From: Chlamydiota bacterium
GTDB taxonomy: Bacteria > Chlamydiota > Chlamydiia > Chlamydiales > JAAZZY01
Direction of reading: 5' to 3'
DNA length: 44,712 nt
NCBI GenBank assembly: GCA_022601335.1
Contig: JAJACV010000043.1
Coordinates: 1-44,712, forward strand
Shown piece after piece: positions 18,034 through 26,316 of this stretch. Each line of letters begins with the position of its first letter. Position 1 is the stretch's first letter. Made by a program: the position numbers and the translations under genes. The notes below the pieces were generated by a model. It ran no database searches, was not told where the DNA came from, and worked only from the letters and a program-made list of their open reading frames with translations.

Positions 18034-19893
18034 TTAGGCTTCTGATTTTGAAGGTGAAGCTACCCAGGTTAAAATAGCTGTCATAACAAGGTAGGCTATG
18101 AGGCCAAAGATAGGGTAGAGAATGGGAGGCGCTCCTATTTGAGTGAGACCTAAAATAGCAAATAGAGCCACGAGTATGCCCATTAGAGCGTCTCCAGCAA
18201 CAAGGCCTGAGGCAAACAACACCCCTTTTTCTGACCATCCCTCAGCGCGTTTTCTGTGAACGAGTAAAGAGACAAGTCCTCCTACAAAAATACAGGTTGT
18301 TGTCTCAAGAGGAAGATAGAGGCCAATAGCAAAAGCTAGTGCATGAATTCCCATCAGTTCTACAGAAATACCAATCAGTACTCCAACAATGATAAGTTGA
18401 TAGGGAAGATCTCCCTGTATGAACCCTTTTACAATCATAGAAAGGAGCGTTGCTTGAGGAGCTGAGAGCTGAGATGAGCCTAGATGATACGCTTTATTAA
18501 GCAAAATAAGCGTAAATCCAATCACACAAGCAGCAGCTACAGTTCCTATCATCATGGCTATTTGTTGTTTTTGTGGAGTAGCGCCTACTAAAAAACCTGT
18601 TTTAAGATCTTGAGAGGTATCTGAAGCTATACAAATAGCGACAGAAACAACGGAGCTTACAATGGCTGCAGTAATCATGTAAATACGATCTGTCCAACCA
18701 AAAGCTAAAAATAAAAATAAGCTTATCAGCAGAGTCATAATAATAATGCCCGATGCTGGGTTAGAAGAGCTACCCACAAGCCCTACTGTCATAGAGGTTA
18801 CTGCTACAAAGAAAAAGCCTAGAACAGCAATAAGTAAGACACTAAAAAAATTGAGATGAAAGACGGGGATTAACCAAAGTCCCAGTAAACAAAAAATAGC
18901 TCCTATAATAACAAAAGGATAAGGGAGGTCTTTGGCTGTTCGTAACACTTTTAAACTTTCGTCGCCAACATCCTTTGCGGTTTTTTTAAAAGCGAGCTTA
19001 AAGGCTCTAACAATCCCAGGAAAAATACGAAAGAGGCTTAAAATGCCTCCTACAGTAACTCCTCCAGCACCTATATATCGGATATAGTTAGACCAAATGT
19101 CACTATTCGAAAGAGAACTGAACGCTTCTGTTGCGGGAGGGACAATGGCTTGTCCTGATGCAAAAATTTTCATAAGAGGCATAATAATCCACCAGCCTAG
19201 AAGACCACCAGAGAGCATTGTAGAGGCTATTCTTGGACCTATAATAAACCCCACTCCTAAAAGTGCTGGGGTTGTATCTAAGCTGACGACAGAATTTCTA
19301 AAACTTTTTATTTTAAGTGTTAAAACTTCAGGCCATAAATGCAAAAAACCTGTGCAGAAGCGAAAAAGTGCTCCAAGAAGCACTCCATAGATAGCTAGGA
19401 GAGCTTTTTTAGCGCCCTTCTCTCCTGCTTTTAAAATCTCAGCGCAGGCTGTTCCTTCTGGAAACAAGAGCTTGCCATGTTCTTTAACAACAAAATGCTC
19501 TCTCATAGGAAGCATAAAAAAGATGCCTAAAAAACCTCCTAAAATAGAAAGCATAAAGGTTCGCCCAATGGAAATCGACTCACCTAAGAAATAAAGAGTA
19601 GGAATTGTAAAAATAACACCAGAGGCAAGAGCTTCTCCAGCAGAAGCCATTGTTTGAACGATATTATTTTCCAAAATCGAAACACGCTTAAAGCAGGTTC
19701 TTAAAATTCCCATTGAAATAACAGAAGCTGGAATAGACGCTGAGACTGTCATACCTGCTTTTAATCCAATAAAAGCGTTACCTATGGCAAAAAAAATAGA
19801 GAGAATAATACCCAAAATAACCGCTTTTAAAGTCATTTCTGGAAGAGATTCTTCTGCAGAGACCACAGGAGAATAATTTTGAGAAGTGGTCAT
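18034..19893 (-). CDS. OPT-family oligopeptide transporter
   Basis: Inner-membrane transporter of the OPT (oligopeptide/metal-peptide) superfamily, about 14-16 hydrophobic helices in 619 residues. Family blocks include AFIGLKAGMTVSASIPASVI near residue 42, NNIVQTMASAGEALASGVIF near residue 77, and an internal block with NPASGIIIMTLLIS near residue 375. Prokaryotic members are of this size and import peptides, possibly as metal chelates. Substrate is unknown. It splits the secretion locus and has its own start 50 bp after the I-like pseudopilin gene, so it may be read from the gsp operon or from its own promoter. An intracellular peptide scavenger would fit the two other uptake systems in the window. 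Confidence 0.9.
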   Translation of the reverse strand: MTTSQNYSPVVSAEESLPEMTLKAVILGIILSIFFAIGNAFIGLKAGMTVSASIPASVISMGILRTCFKRVSILENNIVQTMASAGEALASGVIFTIPTLYFLGESISIGRTFMLSILGGFLGIFFMLPMREHFVVKEHGKLLFPEGTACAEILKAGEKGAKKALLAIYGVLLGALFRFCTGFLHLWPEVLTLKIKSFRNSVVSLDTTPALLGVGFIIGPRIASTMLSGGLLGWWIIMPLMKIFASGQAIVPPATEAFSSLSNSDIWSNYIRYIGAGGVTVGGILSLFRIFPGIVRAFKLAFKKTAKDVGDESLKVLRTAKDLPYPFVIIGAIFCLLGLWLIPVFHLNFFSVLLIAVLGFFFVAVTSMTVGLVGSSSNPASGIIIMTLLISLFLFLAFGWTDRIYMITAAIVSSVVSVAICIASDTSQDLKTGFLVGATPQKQQIAMMIGTVAAACVIGFTLILLNKAYHLGSSQLSAPQATLLSMIVKGFIQGDLPYQLIIVGVLIGISVELMGIHALAFAIGLYLPLETTTCIFVGGLVSLLVHRKRAEGWSEKGVLFASGLVAGDALMGILVALFAILGLTQIGAPPILYPIFGLIAYLVMTAILTWVASPSKSEA

Positions 19894-19941
19894 GAAAGAC
19901 TGCTGCTGTTAATTTACCATTCTTCTCAATAACTTGAATCT

Positions 19942-20349
19942 TTATTTTTTTAAACAATAAATTTGAGAGAATTCAGCTTTCGATTGAGGCTTTATTGTTT
20001 TTAAATGCAGTTCTAGAAGAAGGGCGTCTTTTTTTTCATCCTGCTTGTTAATAGACAATGTAACAGGCAATTCTTGATTTCGAATATTTAAGATAATTGT
20101 TTTGTAGGCTAGAAGATGATCATCGTTTTTTAAAAGTTCGCTTAAGGTCTCAAAGTCTAACTCATGTTTGATTTCGAAAAAAAGCTCGTCTATTCTTTCG
20201 GTAAGTATTTCTTCAAACGTGCTGGATTGATTCAAATGGATAAGAGCGCTAAAACTTTTATAACACATCGGTATACAAAGTGCTAAAATCATCAACCCAA
20301 TTAAAAGCTCAAGAAGCAAGAAGGTATTTTTTTTCTTTTTGGAGAACAT
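19942..20349 (-). CDS. GspI-like minor pseudopilin
   Basis: 135-residue pseudopilin. The N-terminus reads KKKKNTFLLLELLIGLMILAL, with the +5 Glu retained and a normal hydrophobic helix, but Thr instead of Gly before the cleavage point. A small soluble domain follows. The start overlaps the previous pseudopilin gene by about 40 bp, so translation is coupled. It is the last gene of the contiguous gspD-to-pseudopilin run. The I-type assignment comes from size and from order (G, H, I, then J and K beyond the interrupting genes), not from a specific motif. Confidence 0.68.
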   Translation of the reverse strand: MFSKKKKNTFLLLELLIGLMILALCIPMCYKSFSALIHLNQSSTFEEILTERIDELFFEIKHELDFETLSELLKNDDHLLAYKTIILNIRNQELPVTLSINKQDEKKDALLLELHLKTIKPQSKAEFSQIYCLKK

Positions 20350-20791
20350 AGGGAAAACCTTTGATTAAAAAAGAAACCGTCTCATTTTTAGGCCCCACAA
20401 AAACTAAATAGGTAGGGGGCATGCGACTTCCAAAATAAGAAAAAGAAAAACAAAATTTGTCCCCTTTACCCTGATTCAACAGAGAATTTTTTTTTAAATG
20501 TCTAAATTTTTTTATTTTATGTTTAGGGGATAAAAGATGAGGCTGGTCACAATTTATTTCGCAAATTAAGAAGGGACCTTTGTAATATAGGTTTAGGTCT
20601 ATATCTACTTCATAATGCAGAACAAGGTCATATGCTTGTTGAATAAAGGCTTGAAAAGTGTCAATTTCTCTGTCGAATTGATTCGATTTGACTAATTTTG
20701 AAAGTGAAAAAGAGAGGGTACTCATTGCTAAAGCAATAAGACCTATTGAGAAAATAATTTCAATTAGGGTAAATGGATTCTTCTTCATCAT
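20309..20791 (-). CDS. GspH-like minor pseudopilin
   Basis: 160 residues starting MMKKNPFTLIEIIFSIGLIAL, a class III signal with the +5 Glu. The residue before the expected cut is proline, which is very unusual since prepilin peptidases prefer glycine. The helix is followed by a beta-rich soluble domain as in GspH. It overlaps gspG by 32 bp and the next pseudopilin by about 40 bp. It would be a minor subunit of the pseudopilus; the exact subtype is uncertain. Confidence 0.7.
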   Translation of the reverse strand: MMKKNPFTLIEIIFSIGLIALAMSTLSFSLSKLVKSNQFDREIDTFQAFIQQAYDLVLHYEVDIDLNLYYKGPFLICEINCDQPHLLSPKHKIKKFRHLKKNSLLNQGKGDKFCFSFSYFGSRMPPTYLVFVGPKNETVSFLIKGFPYVLQKEKKYLLAS

Positions 20792-21143
20792 TTTTTGTAT
20801 TTTCAGAAAAAATATCTATTGAAAAGCCATCATCATTCAATTCAACTGAAAAAGGTTTACCCCACCCATCTAAAATTTCAGATGGATCCCCTTTTATTTT
20901 CATTAATGGAGAGGCCTTTACATGAGCGACCCAGTTTTCGGAAAGATCGCCAGGAGAATAGCCTTCCAAAAGAGCTAGTTCTAAAATAGACTCTATTTTC
21001 CTTTTTGTTTCTTCTGTTTTAAAAGTTTTCCCTTTCTTTACAGCTCCTTTCAGGTTAACTGTAAGTGCTCCACCTACAATTCCAATGAGGATAATCACAA
21101 GCATGATTTCTATTAATGTAAGTGCATTTCGTTTCTTTTTCAT
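20760..21143 (-). CDS. gspG: GspG major pseudopilin
   Basis: Main pseudopilus subunit of type II secretion, 127 residues. It begins MKKKRNALTLIEIMLVIIL with +5 Glu and Ala before the cut. The helix is followed by GKTFKTEETKRKIESILELALLE and by the GspG-type C-terminal part DPSEILDGWGKPFSVEL, where 'D-x-W-G-x-P' is diagnostic. The frame also opens at a TTG seven codons upstream. I chose the ATG because TAGGAG precedes it. That Shine-Dalgarno overlaps the stop of gspF. C. trachomatis has the same gspD-E-F-G order (CT572-CT569). Confidence 0.9.
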   Translation of the reverse strand: MKKKRNALTLIEIMLVIILIGIVGGALTVNLKGAVKKGKTFKTEETKRKIESILELALLEGYSPGDLSENWVAHVKASPLMKIKGDPSEILDGWGKPFSVELNDDGFSIDIFSENTKNDEEESIYPN

Positions 21144-21153
21144 GAGAGTTCTC

Positions 21154-22335
21154 CTAGATCGCAAGTGAGTTAATGTCAGTGAGTGGAATTAAAATACCTA
21201 ACATAATGGTGCCAATGAGGAGACCCATGATAAGCAATATCAAAGGTGAAAGTAAAGTCATCAATTTAGAAAGTTTTTTCTCAACACTCGCTTCATAAAT
21301 AGAAGCAAGCCTCTCAAAACTTTTTATTAATTCTCCTGAGCTTTCTCCTACTTTTATAATGTGGCACAAAATTTTGGGAAATAGAGGCTGCTTTTGAAAC
21401 TCTTCACTTAAGCTATGGCCAGATTCGATTTTACACTCTATTTCTGAAATGATCTCTTTTAAAACTTGATTAGAAAGAATTTGCTTTGACTGGCTTAAAC
21501 TCTCTAGTAAAGGGACTCCTCCTTTTAAAAGGACTTCCATTGTAGAGCAAAATTTAGAAAGAGCCAAGTCCAATAGAAAGGGTTTTAGAAGCGGTATTTT
21601 GAGAAACAGAGTATCGAGTTTAGACTTAACTTTTGCCTGTCTTAGTTTCCATTTTAATACAATGAAAGCACTTCCAGCTGATAGAAGATAGGCCGCCTCC
21701 CATTTTTTTAAATGGTGACTCCATGCAATAACCGTTTGAGTCAGTCCACGATTCGAGCTTCCTTCAAATAAGTTTTCCAAAGAAGGGACAATGTACAAGA
21801 TCATTATGTGTATTAAAATAATGCAAAAAATAAGCAGAATGGATGGGTATAAAAGAGCTGCTCGGACTTGTTTCTTGAGCTTTTCTTGACGTTCATAGTC
21901 TTGCACAATTCGTTTTAAAGCGTGATCTAATTGTCCACTTTTCTCACCTACTTGAATAAGAGTGCGATAAAAAGTACTAAAGCTGCGAGGGTGTTTATCG
22001 AGAGTGGCTGAAAAAGAAGATCCAGATTCAAGTGATTCAGAAATGGAGAAAAGAATATCAGCAATTTTGTCATTTGAAAATTGCTCTTTTAAAAGGTTGA
22101 TACTTTGAAATAGAGGTAAGCCTGCTTCTATAAGCTGCAAGAGTTCGCGTGTAAAAGATAGGAGAGATGTAAAGGGAGGTTTATGGACCTTAACATATTT
22201 ACAGGGGTTAATTTGAATTAACTGGATTCCCTTTTCAATAAGTTGTTTTTTTGCATCTAAAAGAGAAGGAGCTTCTAATTTAGCTCGGTAAGTTTGGCCC
22301 TGATCGTTGTAAGCCCTAAATGAATAAATAGCCAT
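21154..22335 (-). CDS. gspF: GspF inner-membrane platform protein
   Basis: 393-residue polytopic protein of the T2SF family, the platform that links GspE to the pseudopilus. It has an N-terminal cytoplasmic region, then two copies of the T2SF domain. The first copy has FTRELLQLIEAGLPLFQSI (about residue 60) with VGEKSGQLDHAL, and the second has CSTMEVLLKGGVPLLESL (about 263) with KVGESSGELIKSFERLA. Three membrane segments are evident at about 160-185, 205-225 and 360-385. Four bases separate it from gspE. Confidence 0.95.
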   Translation of the reverse strand: MAIYSFRAYNDQGQTYRAKLEAPSLLDAKKQLIEKGIQLIQINPCKYVKVHKPPFTSLLSFTRELLQLIEAGLPLFQSINLLKEQFSNDKIADILFSISESLESGSSFSATLDKHPRSFSTFYRTLIQVGEKSGQLDHALKRIVQDYERQEKLKKQVRAALLYPSILLIFCIILIHIMILYIVPSLENLFEGSSNRGLTQTVIAWSHHLKKWEAAYLLSAGSAFIVLKWKLRQAKVKSKLDTLFLKIPLLKPFLLDLALSKFCSTMEVLLKGGVPLLESLSQSKQILSNQVLKEIISEIECKIESGHSLSEEFQKQPLFPKILCHIIKVGESSGELIKSFERLASIYEASVEKKLSKLMTLLSPLILLIMGLLIGTIMLGILIPLTDINSLAI

Positions 22336-22338
22336 TGA

Positions 22339-23934
22339 TTAGCTCTCCTGCATTCCAAGTGCGACTCGAAGGATTTCTTCTAAAGAAGTTTTCCCCTCTT
22401 TTATCAACCTGAGTCCTTGCTGCTTTAACGTGACCAGACCTTCTCTCTTTGCCGCAGAACGCAGTTGGTGGCTATCCATAGAATCAGCAATATTTTTCTT
22501 AACCTCTCCTTTTATTGCCATCAATTCATAAATACCTACTCGTCCGATATAGCCTGTTTGAAAACAATGTGAGCATCCTTCTCCTTTGTAAAAAGTAAGG
22601 TTTTTATCGATATTTTCATCTAAAAGTTCGAGATCTTTTTCACAGGGGACCTCAACTTGTTTGCAATGCTTGCAAATTTTACGGACAAGTCTTTGAGCTA
22701 GAATACCTACTAACGAAGAGGAAAGTAAATAGGGCTCAATACCCATATCAACCAATCTAGTAATAGAACTTGGGGCATCATTTGTATGAAGCGTGCTGAG
22801 GACTAAGTGACCCGTCAAAGACGATTGAATAGCAATTTGCGCTGTTTCTAAATCTCGAATTTCTCCGATCATAATCACATCAGGATCTTGCCTCAAAATG
22901 TGGCGAAGACCTTTTGAAAAAGTAAGATCGATTTTAGGATGTACCCCTATTTGAGCAATATTAGGAAGATTGTATTCGATAGGATCTTCTATGGTCATAA
23001 TATTTAATGAATCCTGATAAATTTCAGAAATACTGCTATATAGTGTGGTTGTTTTGCCACTTCCTGTAGGGCCTGTAACTAAAATGATACCTTCACTTCG
23101 CCGAATCATCTTTCTAAAAAGTAGATCCGTATCTGGGTCCATCCCAAGTTCATCAAACTGCAGTTGACTGTTTACATTGTCTAGAATTCTAAGAACAATA
23201 CGCTCACCACTGGTAATCGGAATCGTACTGACGCGAAATTGAAGCTCTTTTTTTCCAATAGTAAGCTTAATGCGCCCATCTTGAGGTCTTCTTTGCTCGG
23301 CAATATCTAACCTTGACATCACTTTTAATCGAGTAATAATATGTGATTTATACTGAGCAGATACAGTATGCCTGTTTTGCAGCACACCGTCAATTCGATA
23401 GCGAATGCGAAGTAAATCTTCCATAGGTTCAAAATGTATATCAGATGATCGTTGATTATAGGCCTCTTGAATAATGAAATTTAAAAGGCGAATGGAAGGG
23501 GCTTGCTCTTTTTGATCGTCCAGTAAATCGTAAGATTCATGGTTACTTGTGTTAGATTGCTTTTGATGAGATAAATCTTTAATAAAATCGGAAGCCGCAC
23601 TTTCACTTTGATGGAAACTTTTTTCAATCAAAGAAATAAGTTTTTCCTTAGGGCAATAGCAGACTTTTACACTTAAATTAAGGATAAAGGCAAGCTGCTT
23701 TCGTAAGGTCATATTCATAGGATCAGCCATAACAATCTGGCAAGAATGAGCCTCATTTTTAAGAGGTAGAATAAGATGCTTTTTGCAGTAATGATAAGGT
23801 AGAGAGTGCCAGCTATGGTCAAGAGATTGAGGATTTTCTTCAAGTAGAGGGATTTTAAAGAAGTGGCATAACTCTTCTACAGAAAAAGATTTTTCAAAAT
23901 CATTGAAGGGATTGTTAGTAGGTATCTTTTCCAT
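22339..23934 (-). CDS. gspE: GspE type II secretion ATPase
   Basis: Hexameric cytoplasmic ATPase powering pseudopilus assembly, 531 residues. Walker A GPTGSGKTT is at about 284-292. The Asp box, His box and Walker B GEIRDLETAQIAIQSSLTGH are at about 350. The four-cysteine zinc site is made of CKHC near 445 and CSHC near 485. The N-terminal T2SSE_N region is recognisable around HYCKKHLILPLKNE. The open frame reaches upstream to a TTG at 23982, which would give 547 residues, but the ATG at 23934 is preferred. It overlaps the end of gspD by 20 bp without a clear ribosome binding site, which suggests coupling. Confidence 0.95.
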   Translation of the reverse strand: MEKIPTNNPFNDFEKSFSVEELCHFFKIPLLEENPQSLDHSWHSLPYHYCKKHLILPLKNEAHSCQIVMADPMNMTLRKQLAFILNLSVKVCYCPKEKLISLIEKSFHQSESAASDFIKDLSHQKQSNTSNHESYDLLDDQKEQAPSIRLLNFIIQEAYNQRSSDIHFEPMEDLLRIRYRIDGVLQNRHTVSAQYKSHIITRLKVMSRLDIAEQRRPQDGRIKLTIGKKELQFRVSTIPITSGERIVLRILDNVNSQLQFDELGMDPDTDLLFRKMIRRSEGIILVTGPTGSGKTTTLYSSISEIYQDSLNIMTIEDPIEYNLPNIAQIGVHPKIDLTFSKGLRHILRQDPDVIMIGEIRDLETAQIAIQSSLTGHLVLSTLHTNDAPSSITRLVDMGIEPYLLSSSLVGILAQRLVRKICKHCKQVEVPCEKDLELLDENIDKNLTFYKGEGCSHCFQTGYIGRVGIYELMAIKGEVKKNIADSMDSHQLRSAAKREGLVTLKQQGLRLIKEGKTSLEEILRVALGMQES

Positions 23935-26236
23935 GATTAAATAGTTTCTGAAAAGTCGATTTGTATTGCTGTTCTTTTTCAAAGCCCTTAGCCTCTAAGA
24001 TCTTTTTAAAAAGTTCAGAGGAATCACCCGGGCGTTTTCTTAAGTCTATAATTTTATACTGTTGAGTCTCGTAGACAGAATCTTCTACAATTCTCGGCGT
24101 AATTAATATAAACATTTCAGTGCTTTTGTCTTCTAACGTAGTAAAACTAAATAGTCTTCCAACTCCTGGAATATCTCCTATAAAAGGAATCTTGTCGACG
24201 TTGGTTTCTGAGTTCTTTCGCCTCAAACCACCTAATATTAATGTTTCTCCATTAGCAATACGTACCTGGTTTTGAATGTGTCTTCGAGACACATCAGGGC
24301 GATTGTTTTTATCAGAGGTGGTTGTATCAAAGATAATGTCTGTCTCTAAGGTGACATAGTGGGTAAAGTTATTATCCTCATCTCCATAGTTAATCGTAGG
24401 AGTAATTTGAATGATAATACCATATTGAGCTCTTACAAAAGTATTACTTATTGTACTTGTGCGTGGGTCTTCTACCGTACCCATATTGATAGACTGCTCT
24501 TCAACAAGATCAATAATGGCTTGAGTTTGGTTCACAGTTGTAATAGTAGGATTCGAATGAACACATATGTCCTCTTGAGAAATTAAAAAATTATATGCAA
24601 AACTAAAAGGCGGGGCAAACTTACCAGGATTTTTTCGAGCAAAAAAGTAATTTAAAATACCTGGTGCTGAGCGATCTGCGGTTGACACATTCCATTTCAT
24701 TTGAGCGTCATTTTTTTTCACATTATCGCCTAGCTTAAGAAGATTGAGGCCAAATTGAGTCTGATCTACAATTTTTTTCTCGAAAAGAAGGACTTCTATT
24801 TCAACCATTTTTTTGGGAATATCTAGCTTTTTAACTAAATCCTTGAGCTTCTCTAGATAGGCTTGTTTAACTGCCATAATGATCAAGCCCGTTTTGGCAT
24901 CCACTATAAAATTAGGAAAACTATCATTGACGGGTGTGTCCGAAGGAGCAGGTGCCGCCTTAGGGTTAACTACTAAATTAGGTATCACGCAAGTTGGAGG
25001 AATGGTTCCTTCTCGTAAATTGCAAGGAGCTGAAGAGGTAGATTTTTCTAGAGCTAGGTGGGGCTCTTCCTCGAACCCCTCTTGGCAAGACATGACCTGA
25101 TAGACTTGCTGAAGCAAAAGAGCTAAATCTTGGGGGTCAGAATACCTGCAAGTATACCAGTGAAGTGCCATTTGATCTGGGCTGCAAATTTGGTTTGATA
25201 TATCTTCAAGAATTTTGGTAGCTTTCTCTAAATCTTTTTCAGAACCCATCAAAAGTAGATGTTGTTTAATAGGAACTACAATAATTGCAGAAGTGTCTTG
25301 TGCACCTTTAGAATTTACATCGCTTTTTTGATTTTGAAAGCAGGCGGCTAGTATGGATTGAACATCTTCAAGCGAAATTTTATCGATCTGTACTAATTTA
25401 TAGGCTCTATCTTGTTGATGCACTTTAATAAACTCGACAAGCTTTGTGAGTTCTTTGACTTCAGAGGCTTCCCCAACAATAAGCATACTTGTCCCTATTG
25501 TGTGCAAAGAGGTGACTCGCTCATTGACAAAACGTTTGAGGAACTGATGTACGTTTTGAACTTCGGAGCCATTTAAAGGTAAAATAAAGCAGACTTGTTC
25601 GTGTGGAGAAATGAGTTCTAAATCTGCACTTTGGCTTATAATATGTTTGAGAGAGCTAGAGTGGTTACCCAAAGTCCAATAAAGAGATTTAACGAAAGAA
25701 TTAATTTTTTTAATTCCAATTCCATTTTGGAGACAGATCACTTCTATTACTTCTTCCCAAGAGGCCTTAGGTATCGCAAGCGAAGAGCAAAGATGCAGTT
25801 CAATACGTGCCATTTCCGAGGGAATGATGTACAAATAGCTTGAAGAAGCATAATCTGTAATTAACCTCTCTAGAGAAGTTTCTTTCTCATGCATAAGAGC
25901 ATAGGGCTCTTCATCAGGCCCATCACTCATTATTTTTCTAAACTCTAGCTCTTTTTCTTTTAATTGTTGCTTGAGATTTTTAGATACAGCTAAGAAATCA
26001 GTAAATGCATGTTCATGACTTGAACCTTCATTAAGTAAATGTTGAGATTTTTCTGATAGATCTCTTAATTGATTTCGGATGTGCCCCATCTCATCGTTTA
26101 AAGCATAAGCCTCTGATTGAACCGATTGCTCAGAGTTGTGGATAAAAGAATCTTTCATCTCACTTAGAGATCCTCCACAGAGCAGAGGCGACAAAAGAAT
26201 AAGATAATAAAATAGAAAGAAAAATCGTAGGGACAT
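23915..26236 (-). CDS. gspD: GspD outer-membrane secretin
   Basis: 773-residue secretin forming the outer-membrane channel. Signal peptide at about 1-20 (FFFLFYYLILLSPLLCGGS). A polar helical stretch with coiled-coil character follows (about 28-110), then periplasmic N-domains with the repeated 'V..FLKRFVNERVTSLHTIGTSMLIVG' pattern, a Pro/Ala-rich linker near 415-430, and the secretin domain from about 470. The C-terminal signature reads RIANGETLILGGLRRKNSE and VDKIPFIGDIPGVGRLFSFT, ending in EMFILITPRIV (about 720) with a 50-residue tail. It is the first gene of the operon and lies 81 bp from the histidine kinase gene. Confidence 0.94.
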   Translation of the reverse strand: MSLRFFFLFYYLILLSPLLCGGSLSEMKDSFIHNSEQSVQSEAYALNDEMGHIRNQLRDLSEKSQHLLNEGSSHEHAFTDFLAVSKNLKQQLKEKELEFRKIMSDGPDEEPYALMHEKETSLERLITDYASSSYLYIIPSEMARIELHLCSSLAIPKASWEEVIEVICLQNGIGIKKINSFVKSLYWTLGNHSSSLKHIISQSADLELISPHEQVCFILPLNGSEVQNVHQFLKRFVNERVTSLHTIGTSMLIVGEASEVKELTKLVEFIKVHQQDRAYKLVQIDKISLEDVQSILAACFQNQKSDVNSKGAQDTSAIIVVPIKQHLLLMGSEKDLEKATKILEDISNQICSPDQMALHWYTCRYSDPQDLALLLQQVYQVMSCQEGFEEEPHLALEKSTSSAPCNLREGTIPPTCVIPNLVVNPKAAPAPSDTPVNDSFPNFIVDAKTGLIIMAVKQAYLEKLKDLVKKLDIPKKMVEIEVLLFEKKIVDQTQFGLNLLKLGDNVKKNDAQMKWNVSTADRSAPGILNYFFARKNPGKFAPPFSFAYNFLISQEDICVHSNPTITTVNQTQAIIDLVEEQSINMGTVEDPRTSTISNTFVRAQYGIIIQITPTINYGDEDNNFTHYVTLETDIIFDTTTSDKNNRPDVSRRHIQNQVRIANGETLILGGLRRKNSETNVDKIPFIGDIPGVGRLFSFTTLEDKSTEMFILITPRIVEDSVYETQQYKIIDLRKRPGDSSELFKKILEAKGFEKEQQYKSTFQKLFNHGKDTY

Positions 26237-26316
26237 AGCTTAAAGAAAACACCAATGCAAAGTCGAGAGCATAGATCTTAACAAAACTTTGATATTTGCT
26301 CAATTGAGTAAATACT

